Positions 44,538 to 56,193 of a stretch of DNA of 64,000 nucleotides are shown in pieces. Source of the DNA: Botryosphaeria dothidea (Eukaryota; Ascomycota; Dothideomycetes; Botryosphaeriales; Botryosphaeriaceae); assembly GCA_011503125.2 (NCBI GenBank), contig WWBZ02000033.1, forward strand, positions 434,001-498,000, in the 5' to 3' direction. The stretch's first letter is position 1; the number at the start of each line of letters is the position of its first letter. The position numbers were made by a program, and so were the translations under genes. The notes beneath the pieces were generated by a model. It did no database searches, was not told the origin of the DNA, and saw nothing but the letters and a program-made list of their open reading frames with translations.

Positions 44538-45713
44538 ATGGTCCTCGACGAAGCCACCAATGCGTCGAGCGCACCGTCCGACAGCTTTGCCGACAATGCC
44601 TACCCATCCGACGCCGATCCATACGCGGCTTCCAATGGGTCTACACAACAACGCAACTTTCGAATCGATCTGAACGATTTCCCAATGCCGCCACCAATCC
44701 TCGGTCCCCTCGTGGGATATCCCCGCCAGCGCGTCGCAACCAACGTCACCGAATACCTCAAAGCAGCCTCGCACGTCCTGCACCGGCCATTGAGTGAAGA
44801 AGAGGCGAAGGCGCTCACATACCACACCACCAAGGCGAACAGCACGACCGCCTACGGCTCCTCGGCCGGCGCCGCGCTGGCCATGGCGCGCTGCTACCAG
44901 ACCAGGCGCCAGTACCGGTTCCCCTTCTGGAACCCGTCGAGCGCCGAGGGGTGGAACGCGGAGGTCCTGGGCCCGCTGCGCGGGCAGGCGGCGCGGGTGG
45001 CTTACCAGCTGCTGCGCATCCCGCCGTACTGGTTCATTGGCGCCTTCACGGCCGGGATCCTCGCGCAGAGCTACTCGACGGCGATCGCGACGATTTCGAT
45101 TACGCATGACGAGCGGCTGAAGGCGCTGAACGAGGCGATCCAGACGCTGGCGAAGAATCGGGGCGGCCTTCCCAGTCGCCAGCCCGCGCCCCGCCAGCCC
45201 GCGCCTCCTGTTGCGAAGAACGAGGGTAGCAACGATGCCTACGATGATATGTCGCCCGCTTCTGGTGCATATCCGGATAGTTCTGTTTTCTCGGACGAGC
45301 AGGCGCGCGCTTCGGAAGCCCGTCAACAGGCTGGAGTACAAGCACGTTGGGAGCAGCAGAACCGGTCGGCTGCGCAGCAGGCAAGTTCGTACGACGACGA
45401 CGCATCGCCAACTGGTGGCTTAGGGCCCATGGACTCCGGAAGCTCGTCCGGCGGGGGGTCGGCGTGGGACCGCATCAGACAGCAAGCTTCGTCCGGGCAA
45501 GGGCCAGCGAGTGGATCTCCTTCTAGCCCCTGGGGCAGGCCGGCGCAGCAGAAGGAGCAGCGAACGGGCTCGACGTTGGGAGACAGTTTTACTTTCTCCA
45601 ACAGCGATGAGGAAAGGCAGTTGGCGAAGTCGGAAGCGCAGAGAGAATTTGATGAGAGAGTGGAGAGGGAGAGGAGGGGAGTCGATTTCAACGAGGGTGG
45701 GAAACGATGGTAA
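44538..45713 (+). CDS. Conserved fungal membrane protein, unknown function
   Basis: A single exon of 391 aa from ATG 44538. After an acidic start, residues about 40-190 contain blocks (IDLNDFPMPPPILGPLVG; EYLKAASHVLHRPLSEEEAKA; YRFPFWNPS; VLGPLRGQAARVAYQLLR) that remind me of an uncharacterised Pezizomycotina family. One membrane helix follows (PPYWFIGAFTAGILAQSYSTAIATI), then a helix (DERLKALNEAIQTLAKNRG) and a long disordered Ser/Gln/Gly-rich tail ending in a charged helix (DERVERERRGVDFNEGGKRW). The short N-terminus and single helix are compatible with a mitochondrial or ER membrane protein. I assign no function. Confidence 0.7.
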   Translation: MVLDEATNASSAPSDSFADNAYPSDADPYAASNGSTQQRNFRIDLNDFPMPPPILGPLVGYPRQRVATNVTEYLKAASHVLHRPLSEEEAKALTYHTTKANSTTAYGSSAGAALAMARCYQTRRQYRFPFWNPSSAEGWNAEVLGPLRGQAARVAYQLLRIPPYWFIGAFTAGILAQSYSTAIATISITHDERLKALNEAIQTLAKNRGGLPSRQPAPRQPAPPVAKNEGSNDAYDDMSPASGAYPDSSVFSDEQARASEARQQAGVQARWEQQNRSAAQQASSYDDDASPTGGLGPMDSGSSSGGGSAWDRIRQQASSGQGPASGSPSSPWGRPAQQKEQRTGSTLGDSFTFSNSDEERQLAKSEAQREFDERVERERRGVDFNEGGKRW

Positions 45714-48054
45714 GACCGTCCCAGCAGCAGCTTCGATTTCGAGCGCATTCGTTGGTGATGCTTCGCATTTTGTATTATTAGTGGTGGTCTGTACGATCTA
45801 CTACCGAATCGAAAAATATTGGAATCTAAAAGGACGTTGTCGCGGAGCTCTCCCTACGGTGTCCGAGAATAAAAGATCCGACTGGATCGAGGTCACTCGC
45901 ACCCACGGGGCAGTACGCACGGCCACATTTAAGCTCAAATTACCACTCGGCAAGCGGGCCGTTCTGAAACGTACTACTTGACTCGAAGATCACGCATGAG
46001 TGTTTACGTCCTTCTATGAAGAAGGTTTGGGTTTTTGTCTGGCTGATCTTGATCTGCGCCCAATCTCCGGCGAACACTGATCTCCGTCACGTTGCAGCAT
46101 TCAAGTTGAGCAAGTGCCGCTGACGATCTGCAATGCAAGCATTTTCATGTTCGATGTTTGCAAGAAGGGTCCAAATGCAAGTAGCTGAGGGGGAGCATAA
46201 ATCAAGGAGATGGATAAGTGGCCGAGCTCCTAGACAACAAGGTGAAGACGCTGGGATAATGCATAAACCCGCGCTTCGGCCTCCTGAAAAGCTGAGAAGA
46301 TACGTTGCTGCCTTCGTTTCGTCATGTACAATGCTGTTCTAGATACTTGGCTACGATCCTGGTGGATCATTATGCAAGACATGAGGTGTTGTTGACAGAC
46401 AGGTTTCAGAGCGGGCGTCCAAGCTGGTTTTTCATCTGTCCGAGGTCTCAAACATCGTGGACCGTAGGGCCGATCCGTCCATCGCTGGGAGCTTAGAGTT
46501 TATCGGATCCATGACTGCAGTGCTCCCCGCATGACAGTGTCTACGTCACCAGCGCTCTTGCTCGCATGGTTGCAACGATGCCTTGCTGAGTGATCCTGAG
46601 ATGGTGACGAAAGACGTGACTTTGGCCGCCCAACGAAGCGTTTGAGCTTACCGGGCGTGGAACAGGGCATTCTTCGAGACATAGCAGCGCTTTGCTGGAC
46701 CGGGTCAAGGAAATGGACTAAGGGAGGCAACATGCGATTAGTTGGGGCCAGGCGACGATGGACCGGCGGTGGCGCTGTGGCTACTTGTAAGGGCTGATAT
46801 GCTCTTGGCAGCGCATTCGACGTCTTTGAGGGCGGTGAAAAAGACGACGGCAGAGTGGGATGCAATTCCTTCGGGTGAACTTGGCCGCAGATAGCAAGGA
46901 TCTCCGGCAATTGTCTTTTTTTGGTGCGCCTGATATTCGGTTGAAGGGTCCGACGGCGTCGGCGTTGGCGCTTGGGGTTTGGAGATGCAGGTTTGACGCT
47001 GTCGTGATGCGCTGAGAGGCGCCGCAGGTGAGCGCCGGCTGCCGTGCAACACGATGAGCGAGCGGCTCGACGGGCTCCGGGCCTCAGGCGGCGCTTAGCC
47101 ACTGCGGACGGCGTGGTGGTGAAGGTGGTGTAGGGAGAGATAGGTAAACACGCAATGGTCCGGGCTGGGAGCTTTGTTTGGGGCTAGCGGATCGCCTGGG
47201 CGGCGCGTCGGCTGCCCGTCCTGCCTAGCGCAGCGGGGAGGAGCGCTCCAGTCAGTGCGCTGCACCACCTGCGGCTCTGCTCTCCAGTTGTCCATCGTGT
47301 CACCCGCTGAGCCGTCCACGGCCTCCTGCGCGCACCCAATGTCTCCAGTCGCTTGTGAGCGGTCGTTCTGCTCCAGCCAGGCCACCCGGGCCTTGGTGCG
47401 GCACGGCCTGTCTGTGACGAGGCCATGATGGGCGGGTCGGCTGGCCGTCTTGGACCTAAATAAGCGCAATTTCCCACGCGACAAGACTGTCCAGGGGCCT
47501 CGCGGCGGCCAGCCAATCCCGCATCGCTCTATCACGGCAGTGCGCCGACGCTGCTCGACGCCCGCAAGGACAACGCGCCTGCGCTTGTGCCTGCGCCAGT
47601 GTCTGTGCCTGTGCCTGAAGCTGTGCCTGGCGTCCCAAGGCCGAGCCCGTCGCCCTGCCCAGTGCGCTGCTCTTTCCTGCGCCTGCCGCCCGTCGCCCGC
47701 CTGGGACCGCTCCTGCCTGCTGTCTCTCTCTCTTCTTTCTTCCTCTCCGTCTCGGCCAACCAGGCGTCGGACGCTTCCTACCCAGTCACTCGTTCAGTGT
47801 TCCGCTGCCCGTCTCCGTCGACGCAGGCTCGCCATTCCGTCCCAGCTTCCGCGCCGTGCCAGCCCCCCCAGAGACCTTCTGAGACCTGCTTGTCTTGAGT
47901 CTGCTGCGACGGAGCGATGGAGTTTTGACCCACCACGGCCACCTGCCTGCCTGCCTGCATCTCCGCCGTGTGACAGACGCGTCCAACAACCACCATGCCG
48001 TCTTGTCGCTCCTGCAGCGAGGCGCCGTCTTCGCGTCCTCTGACCACCAACGCC
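45714..48054. other. Long intergenic region with GTGCCT-type short repeat
   Basis: 2.3 kb without a supported gene. 47580-47632 is a degenerate run of GTGCCT/CTGTGCCTG units. 47660-47990 is pyrimidine-rich (CTGTCTCTCTCTTCTTTCTTCC) and probably forms the promoter or long leader of the SH3 gene. Minus-strand frames at 46500-47535 show no domain. Confidence 0.5.
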
Positions 48055-49914
48055 ATGTTACTGCTGCTCGCCGCTGCCAGCCTCCCCACGGTCATGGCCC
48101 AGAATTCGTCTTGCATTTCTCTGTCCGGCTCGACCCAATGTCCTGCGTTCAACTCTTCTTCAATCTCGACCGATGCCTCCTTGACCGGTCTTTTGTATGC
48201 CACCTCGACCCGCGCTGTTCCTCCCATGCTGCTGCTGACCCCGTACTCAGTCCATTTCTCGCATACGTATCTGACACGAACACTTTCGACCAATATCTCG
48301 CGGCCTACGTGCAATCCAACTTTGTCCAACAAAGGTACGCCAAATCACCGTCCCCATCTGCCATCACCCCACTCATGTATCACAGATACGTCCAGCTGCT
48401 TGGGTGCACGAATGTCGACCTCGACAACACCACAGACGTTTATGCCAGATACACTACCAGCGTATTGTGTAATGCTATTGTACAGAACTCAATTGACTCG
48501 TGCGACCTGTCTTCGGACGAGTCCCGTCCTCTTTGCGCCGACACCTGCGTGCGTACCGTTGTCCAATGCTTTCAGACCAAATCAGCTGATGTCCACAGGC
48601 CGAATATGCAACCAGCGAGCAGGAAATAGCGGCAACTCCAGAACTCTGCGGTACCACAAGCAGCAATGTTAACTCGCAGATCCGTGCCGACTTCACCAAT
48701 TGCGCCCTTCCTGCCAACTCGCTCACCGGCTCCTGCATTTCCGGCGTCCAAAACGAACCTGAAAACTGCGGCTATCTCAACAACCTCCAGGGCTTGTGCT
48801 CCTTCTGCGCCACAAGTTCGCCAAACGCTACCGACTCTTGCTGCATTAACTCCAACGTGAACGAGCGCTGCCAAGGCGTAGATCTACCCTCAACGACGTC
48901 CATGGCCCCTCTTTTTCCGAGCTCGACCGGAGCCTCCAGTCCCACTGGTACCTCGTCTGGTGGAAGTGGCGGCACTCGCCGCGGTCTTTCGCCCGGCCAG
49001 ATTGCTGGAATTGTTGTTGGGGCTGTGCTGGGTGCAGGCTTTCTCCTAACTCTCTTGATTTGCGCTTGCATCATTCTACGAAGACGGCGGCAGAGCCAAG
49101 CTGGAAGCGTTTTCAATACGCCCTCGCCTTCACGCGGAAACACGATTGCACCGGCAATGTCTTACTCGAATATGCGTGAACAACCCCCGATACCTCCGAC
49201 TGGCCGCGTCGCTCGCATGAACGCCCTCGAGGAAACCTCTAGCTCCGATCCATACAGCAGCCCACGCCAAGGCCATAGATACGGACAATCACAATCAGAT
49301 GGCTCTGATGGAAGTCCCCGCTCTGCGGTCGTTGCTCCCGGAAGATTGCCGAGACGGAACGGGTCTCTGTCAAGTTCTTCTAGGCTCAACATTGGAGACG
49401 ACCCTCAATCACCGGAACCGCATAGCAACAACGAAGAATTTTCATCGCCTGAAATGGGCAGTGGTCAATCGGAGCAGTTGCCTTTCTTCAAGGACTACTA
49501 TTCGCAGGACGAGATCAGACCGGGCGATTCCGTGGCCGTTTTGTGGGCCTACCAACCTCGTGCCAACGACGAGTTCGAGCTGGAAAGAGGCGAAATGATC
49601 AAAGTAATGGGCATTTGGGACGACGGCTGGGCCACAGGAGTGAAGATCACGCAGACCGCCGACGAGTGGGACTATCACAGGAAACTGCAGCGCGACAGCG
49701 GCATGTCAAACGGCAGCTCGCGCCCTGTGGAGACTGAAGGAGAGGTCAAAGCGTTCCCTGTAAGTTTGGTGGCATTCTATAATTTACTCGCGACAAAGTA
49801 TACTAATCTTTGCCACAGCTTGTCTGCGTCTGTTTGCCTCAGCACTGGAGAAAAACAATCGATGGAGATTCCTCCGCGGGCGAATCTGACAGACCACCTA
49901 CCCGCAGTCCTTGA
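48055..49914 (+). CDS. Single-pass membrane protein with cytoplasmic SH3 domain
   Basis: Model join(48055..48194, 48251..48334, 48386..48548, 48599..49759, 49819..49914), 547 aa; all junctions keep frame. The start MLLLLAAASLPTVMA gives a clean signal peptide; an in-frame ATG at 47995 would add 20 residues. The ectodomain (about 16-230) is Cys-rich and Asn-glycosylatable (LLGCTNVDLDNTT; CNAIVQNSIDSCDLSS; CALPANSLTGSC; CSFCATSSPNATDSCC). Then come a Ser/Gly/Thr stalk, a membrane helix at about 262-287 (GIVVGAVLGAGFLLTLLICA), an RRRR stop, and a disordered tail with a PPIPPTG motif. The SH3 domain is at about 437-520 (VAVLWAYQPRANDEFELERG, IWDDGWATG, FPLVCVCLPQHW). The last intron falls in the SH3 end. 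Such proteins act as fungal surface sensors or fusion and polarity adaptors (Fus1-like layout). The ligand is unknown. Confidence 0.82.
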
Positions 49915-51546
49915 GCCACTCAATTGCCTTCCAACGGTACCCGGACCTCCTCCAATTCTCATGCCGGCACGATAATGGCGTTAATGCTCTTGATTCTTTC
50001 CAACAACCACCCGCGTTCCGAGCTGGAGAAATTCGTTTCTTCCCCCGCACTAGAGTTCTATACTTAGCATTTCATACCCAATTCCAACCCACAGGATCCT
50101 GGAAAGAAAGCGTGCCCCCGAGAGGCGGTCCGCGTCAGCTTCTACCAGATGACTCCTGACATACACAGATATCCTTACTCTACAATGTCTACGAAGAGTT
50201 CCTTTCCTGTTTTTTCTCTTCGTTGAGCGTTCGATACCCCCGCGCAAGCGCTGTGGCACACTTTTTGTAGGGCTTCGTTTCTGTTTGCGTTTGTTTTGAT
50301 GTTTCTCGGACGACATTGGCCTTTGCCGTACAAAGTATGACAGGCCATTTAATATTAGCTCTCGGTTCATGCTGCACGAAGCTCCGTTATTCCTTTTTTC
50401 CTTTTCCTTTGTCAACCGAAGAGGTTGGTTGTGGTTGGTGATGGTAGGCGGTGGTGGCTGGAGTGATTAGAGTTTTGACATATTTGGGTGGCCGAGTTTA
50501 AGTTGTCTGGAAAGGCTGGAGGCCGGTTCGACATGTTCTTCGTTGGCGCGCGAGTCATGGAATCTCTCGCCATGAACCGGCCCGCACGGCACGGCCTTTT
50601 GGTTGAATGCTGAGGCGGGCGATAATATTCGAAGAGACGATTCAAGGGGAAATTTCAAAAGCGCTTGAAGATACGAACCTGGGATTGGTGAAAGGCTACT
50701 TTGAACGGCCAATCCAATCTTCCTCCGGCCTTTTTAGATTTCTTGTTTTTGGATGAGCGGAAGTCGTGATTGGATGGTGCGAGAGCAATAAGGAGAGGGG
50801 GAGCCCGATGACGACAAGCGCCGCTGTATATACACTTACTGTCGGCGTTGCCGGTTGGCTGGCAGATGCGGAGAAATCGATATACACATTGATGCTGTCT
50901 GGAATTGATTCGTGCTCTGTGATCAGATGTGTTATGCTGCTAGTGCAGAAGTGACGAATATGTGCTTTTCACTCGTCGGTTTTTGACTATATAGGAAGTT
51001 CTATCGTTCGGATAGACGAGGCTTGGTTGGCTTCAGCATCTGGATGTTCTATTCGTCTGTCTATACAATGCGAGAAGATGAAGATAGACTGTAGCATTTA
51101 GTAAGAGCACGGACGTCTCTTCTGCCAGATGAGTCTCGAAAGTGTTACAGCACATCCTTGATGTGAAGAGTTGAAGTATTCGTCTGGATGCAAGTGTCAG
51201 GGAGGATTGGTGAAACTCACGTCCGGATAAATGCTTCGACTCCTCATGCATACTTTCACTTGCAGGATTCAAAAATGGCGCGGATCAAAGCCTATTGAAT
51301 TGGTTTACTATCGCTTAGGATTCTACTAACTCTCTTTGCCTAGAAATGATCGGCTTAGAGTCTCTCACAACTCATCTTGGTTCAAGGCGCTTCCGCCCCA
51401 GACGCTAAGTAGTGGACCAAAGCAATCATTAACGCCATGCCTTTACCCGATCCCGACCCTTAAGTCAATCGCAACAAACAACAGACAAGGCTGAAAAGCC
51501 AGCGGCAGCGTTGCTACCTGACCGACCAGTAGCTTCCCCGTCCGGC
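49915..51546. other. Intergenic region with hairpin copy C
   Basis: 1.6 kb with no gene. 50050-50460 is T/C-rich on the plus strand. It contains the hairpin element at 51161-51249. Confidence 0.55.
51161..51249. repeat. Palindromic hairpin element, copy C
   Basis: Left arm 51161-51190 (GAGTTGAAGTATTCGTCTGG) pairs with right arm 51220-51249 (CCGGATAAATGCTTCGACTC). The arms differ from each other mostly by C-T/G-A changes, as expected for decaying copies. A second inverted pair, CAAGTG near 51191 and CACTTG near 51257, extends the fold. Confidence 0.6.
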
Positions 51547-53682
51547 CTAGGCCTTGCCATTGGTCAAGCCGTTCTTGAGCAACGCGTTGGCCTCGCGCAG
51601 CTTGAGCACGGTCTCGACGTGGGCGAAGCACAGCGGCGCCTCCTTCTTGGTGGCGAGCAGCTGGGAGGTCTTGAGCACGTTCTTGATCTGGCGGCCGTTC
51701 ATGCTGCGCTGGGCCAGGCGGTCCAGCTGCTCGTCGGCGAAGGGGTCGACGCTGGCGATGCGGGCGAGGAAGGTGGCCCAGACGTGGCGGCGTGACTCGA
51801 AGTCGAGGTGTTCGTACTGGAGGGAGAGGTGGATGCGCGACTCGAAGGCGGCGTCGATGTTCTCGACGCGGTTGGTGGTGAGGAAGAGGATGCCCTCGTA
51901 GTACTCGAGCAGGCGCAGGAAGATGGAGACGAGCTTGTTGCGCTCCAGGTCGTGCGCCGAGCGCGCCTCGAGGAAGACGTCGGCCTCGTCGAGGAGGAGG
52001 ATGGCGTTCCACTTGGTGTTCATCTCGAGGATGTTGGAGAGCGCCGACTCGACTTCGGACGGCTCCGTGCCCAGGTCGCCCGCGCTCATGACGAAGAGCG
52101 GGACTTTCATGACCTCGGCGACCGACTCGGCCGTCAGCGTCTTGCCGACGCCGGGAGGGCCGGAGAGGAGCATGATGATGCCGCGGCCCTTGCCGGAGAT
52201 GACGTCGTCGAAGCAGTCCTTGTTCTTCGCCTGCGTCTGGGCGAAGGCGAGGATGAGATCCTTCTGCTCTGGAGGGGCGACGAGGGAGTCGAAGGCTTGC
52301 TCGTTCCATTCGATTTCCTTGACGCCGCCGATGGGAAACTTCATCCACTTCTTGTCCTTGAGCGAGTAGCCGCGAAGAACATCGGTACAGACGAGGAGCT
52401 GATCTTCGGTCAGGCCAGGCTCCGTCGCTTCTTCGGGGACTACTGGCGCAGCCGGCTTGACGAGGCCGCGCTCGTCGTCGTCAAAGTCCTCGTCTGAGCA
52501 GTAGTCGTCATAGTCCGTATCATATTCTTCATCAGAGAAGGTTGCTGCTTGCGTGTTCACTGCCTTGATTCGGCTGACGCGAACCTTGCGGTTGGGGTTG
52601 AACCGGTTGAAGGCGTAAGTGTCGATGATTATACGGCTGTTGACGCTGAAGCGGGTAGGACCCCACGGGCCATAGCCAATGCAGACGCCCTCATAGGCCT
52701 TGAAATGGTACTGAGAAGGTTTGGTTTAGACATTTTCACATTTGAAGCATAGATTAGATCCACTTACGCCTTTGTAAGCCTCGAACAGGCGGCCGCGAGC
52801 GACCAGGCTCTTCTTCATCTGCTTCACCTCCGAGTGGTAGTGAAGAGGATAGGCCGGCAAGCTGGTGATAGGGCAAGTTCCAGCGAATGCGGGGATCTCC
52901 AGGCAGGTTTGGACGAAGCCGAATTCCTCACCATCCCAATCGATGGAACGGACACCCAGGTTAAATTGTGGCGGGTTGCAGGAGTAAGAACCATCGTTGA
53001 GCAGGAAGGCACGATCAATACCATCGTCGTTGCTGTAGACCAAGACACCAGGCTCGAAGATGGTCCAGACAGCCGAGTAGGTGATGACACCGTTGGAGAG
53101 AAGATCCCGCTTCTCGGAGATGGTGGTCCGCAGTTCCTCCTCGAGGACAGACCAGAGAAGTTCGACGTGTTCCTTCGTATCTGCGTCAGTCTCGTTGGCG
53201 CGGGCCTCGATGAACTTCTCCCAGCGATGAACGAAAGGCTTGAAGGGCGCAGAGAATTCCAGACGCTCGAGGTTGGCGGTGACTCCAGGATACTTGTCGA
53301 AAACCTTGCCGAGGACCTTCTTGAGAAGTGGGCTTTGGATGACCATAGACGCAACGCGGAGCTTCCTACGACCATCGTAGCACTTGGTGTGGCGGACTAT
53401 CAGGGCGTACTGGGCGGCATCGGCATTCTCCGGGGGATCCTCGAGGTCATCGGGGTAGGCGGTGGTCCAAGAGACCTTACCGTTGCTATCGGGCTTGCTT
53501 TGATAGAGGTCGCGGACACGGGGGAGGGTACCTGGAGGCAGATACTGCTTCTCATCCTTGGACTCGTTGCCGTTAGGCTTGGCGCCTCCAGCCTTGGGAC
53601 CAGCAGGCTGCGTCATTTGCCTGATGATGTTCTCGATTTGCGCCTCTGCGTTGAGAGAAAGGTCTTGGTGAGAGTTAGACAT
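51547..53682 (-). CDS. AAA+ ATPase with N-terminal DUF7025-type region
   Basis: Model complement(join(51547..52710, 52769..53682)), 692 aa; the 58-bp intron (GTAAGT...CTCAG) is phase 0. I chose ATG 53682 (MSNSHQDLSLN); an in-frame ATG at 53721 adds 13 residues. The N-terminal half (TLPRVRDLYQSK; SPLLKKVLGKVFDKYPGV; HVELLWSVLEEEL; ITYSAVWTIFEPG) is the region typical of fungal AAA proteins with DUF7025. An acidic linker (EEYDTDYDDYCSDEDF) leads to one AAA+ module: Walker A SGPPGVGKTLTAE near 488, Walker B AILLLDEADVFLE near 545, sensor/Arg segment FLTTNRVENIDAAFESRIH. The catalytic residues are intact. It is an active ATPase by motif, but the target is unknown; this family is expanded in filamentous ascomycetes. 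Confidence 0.85.
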
Positions 53683-54816
53683 GCGTGAAGAAAGCACAGG
53701 AACCGGCAGAGGCATGTGCAAAGTTCCAGCTGCGCGAAGAAGAGAGGCAAGGTGAGCGATGAAAGTTCCAGGAGCGGGCTTTATATGCTGGACGAGGCTG
53801 GTAGCCTGGCAAAACGGGTACTGCTGCCTTCAGCCTTGTCCCAGGGCAGTGGAAATATTTGTGACTCAACTTCGCCGTGCCACATTAGATAAAACGGCTC
53901 GCAAACGCTGGCGGACAGGCAATGAGTGCAGAGTACTGCTGCAGCTGACTGATAACGCCGGGCCAATCATCAACTCGTCTGCTCGTTCATGACTTCTATG
54001 GGCAGTCGAAGCACTCGTCAGGATGGATTTGTCATTGGAAACAGAGCACACTTACACCTGGATGACTGCTTCAACTTCTCATGAAGCCATGTTCGATAAA
54101 GGCACTAGACATGGAGCTTTGCGATCCTTCCAGTGTTCCGCCTGAAACATTGCCTGATTAAGACAAGCGGGGGATCAATGCAGGGGTCCGAGTTCCGCAA
54201 AGAGCAGGCAGACACGGCCACTCATCGCACCCCAAGGCAGATGCCAAGTCGTACAGGTATTCTCCGACGTTATTTTTGAGAGCATCGCACCATGGATTCA
54301 GAGCGGTCCTGCGGTTTCGAAAGAATGTCTGTATGCTCATCCTCAGAAAGACTGATAATGTCCACGTTCGAGAAATACATCTTTAACCCCCAAGAGCAAC
54401 AGAAGATGACCGCACAGCTGCATTACGGATGGACTCAGCCTGTGCCCAGTTGGCCAGGCTTGAATGAATGTCAACAGGGCCCTTGGATGGTAGGTGCTAT
54501 GGTAAGAGGTCGGCTCCAGGGGTGTTGCATCACTGGACGCAAAGACGTAAGGGCAGTCGAAACATGGACGGAGACGGAAGGATTCAAGAGAGAAAGACTG
54601 ATCTCGGGGATGTTCAGACGAATGTCTTGCAGGTTGCAGTGCATTTCGGACTGGCTCGGGAGGCGCGGCGGGTGCCATGAATAAATCCGGATCGACGCGC
54701 GATAAGATGGGACCCTGCCTATCGCGGAATAGCGCCATCCCCTCGGCCTGCGTGCGTCAGTCGTCGTGGCCCGTCGCGGATCGCAGAAAGTTAACACTCC
54801 TCACCTCCAAGCCGCA
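53683..54816. other. Intergenic region with hairpin copy D
   Basis: It contains the hairpin element at 53994-54086. The plus frame 54292-54684 is open for 130 codons but shows no domain or conserved pattern, so I leave it out. Near 54557 a weak partial match to the hairpin core (AGTCGAAACATGGACGG) may be a decayed copy. Confidence 0.5.
53994..54086. repeat. Palindromic hairpin element, copy D
   Basis: Left arm 53994-54025 (CAGTCGAAGCACTCGTCAGG) pairs with right arm 54055-54086 (CCTGGATGACTGCTTCAACT). It has the same GTCGAAGCA and TCATCC core as copies A-C, with more mismatches between arms. Confidence 0.55.
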
Positions 54817-56193
54817 ATGCCCGTCTACATTGCCGTCCAGGCCCTTTTCGACGGCATTGGAAGCATCCCCTATGCCTGGACACTCATCAAGACCCTACCA
54901 TGGCTGGCCGTCCTTTACCTGCTGAAACGCTACTTTGGAGGTGCCATCAACACTTCCGAGCGTGTCATGCACTCGAAGGTTATAATGATAACAGTACGTC
55001 GCTTGCTCTCCGGTCTTTGCTCATTGCTGACTCGCTCTCTGTAGGGAGGTACTACAGGCATAGGAGCACAAGTTGCCCGAGATCTGGCCATCCGCGGCGC
55101 CCAAATCATTCTCCTTACCCAGCACGAGCTGTCCGATCCTTTTCTCGCCGACTACATCGACGACCTACGCAAGACGACCAACAATAATCTCATCACCGCC
55201 GAGCATGTCGATCTCGCTTCTCTGCACAGCATTCGCAAGTTCGCCACCAAGTGGGTCGACAACGCCCCTCCGCGCCGCCTGGACATGATCATCCTCTGCG
55301 CCAACACATTCACACCTTCCGGTGCACAGGCGAGAATAACTGAAGACGGTCTGGAAGAGAGCTGGGGCGTCAACTACATGGCCAACTTCCACTTGTTGAG
55401 CATCCTCAGCCCCGCTCTTCGCGCTCAGCCCCCGGATCGGGACGTCCGCATTGTTTTCAGCACGTGCAGCTCGTACATGGGTGGCCAGCTACCGGATCTT
55501 CCCACGGCCGGCGGTGAAAAGGAGAAGAAGGCGTCCAGGTCTAAGGCCAAGAAAGCCGGCCAGCCGAAGCAGGTGCTTGAGTGGAATGCTTCCTCTGCCG
55601 ATGCTACCTCGAAGCTCGCCACCATGGTGTTTGCCTCCGCATTTCAGAAGCATCTGTCTGCCTATAACCGTCCTGACAAGCTCCCTATGAATTCACGCGT
55701 TTTCATTGTCGATCCAGGCTGGACGAGGACCCCTGGTATGCGCCGCTATCTTACCTTCGGAAGTCTATGGGGTCTGGCGCTCTACTTGATAATGTGGCCT
55801 TTCTGGTGGCTTGTTCTGAAGAGCCCCATCCAGGGTGCCCAGACCTATATTTGGGCAGCAATGGATTCCCAGCTAGGAAGAGCCGAGGGAGGAAAGTTCT
55901 TGAAGGAGTGCAGAGAGGTTAGGTTCATGCGCGGGGAGATCGAGGACGAAAAGGTGCAGAAGAACCTGTGGGAAGCCAGTGAGAAGACGATCGAGGAGCT
56001 GGAAAAGAAGAGCGCGTTGGAGCGTGCGAAGCAAAAGAAGAAGGATGAGGATGCCGAGAAAGCGAAGAAGCAGGCAGCGGAGCTCGCGGCATTGGACGAC
56101 CTGGTCAAGAAGGCCAAGGCCGCAAAAGAGCAGCAGGAATCAAAGACGGAAAAGCAATCTGGTTCGAAACGAGGCAAGAAGTCGGAGAAGTAG
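54817..56193 (+). CDS. Membrane-bound SDR-fold protein lacking the catalytic tyrosine
   Basis: Model join(54817..54993, 55045..56193), 441 aa; intron GTACGT...CTGTAG in phase 0. An N-terminal hydrophobic segment (about 20-45) precedes the SDR cofactor motif ITGGTTGIGAQVARD, split by the intron just before Gly-Gly. LDMIILCANTFTPSGA stands where NAG is usual, then IVFSTCSSYMGG. At the active site the usual YxxSK reads D245-A-T-S-K249, so the catalytic Tyr is an Asp. A second hydrophobic hairpin (GSLWGLALYLIMWPFWWLVL) follows VDPGWTRTPGM, and the protein ends in a Lys/Glu coiled coil (KKSALERAKQKKKDEDAEKA). The layout resembles ER-anchored fungal retinol-dehydrogenase-like SDRs. It may bind NAD(P)(H) but have lost reductase activity. 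Confidence 0.8.

Noticed and set aside
51443..52348. 301-codon minus-strand frame, Arg/Pro/His-rich
   Set aside because: Out-of-frame reading of the AAA+ ATPase, whose own frame carries Walker motifs.
51808..52497. 229-codon plus-strand frame
   Set aside because: Antisense to the AAA+ module; composition shadow.
54292..54684. 130-codon plus-strand frame
   Set aside because: No domain; codon pattern irregular; lies beside a hairpin element.
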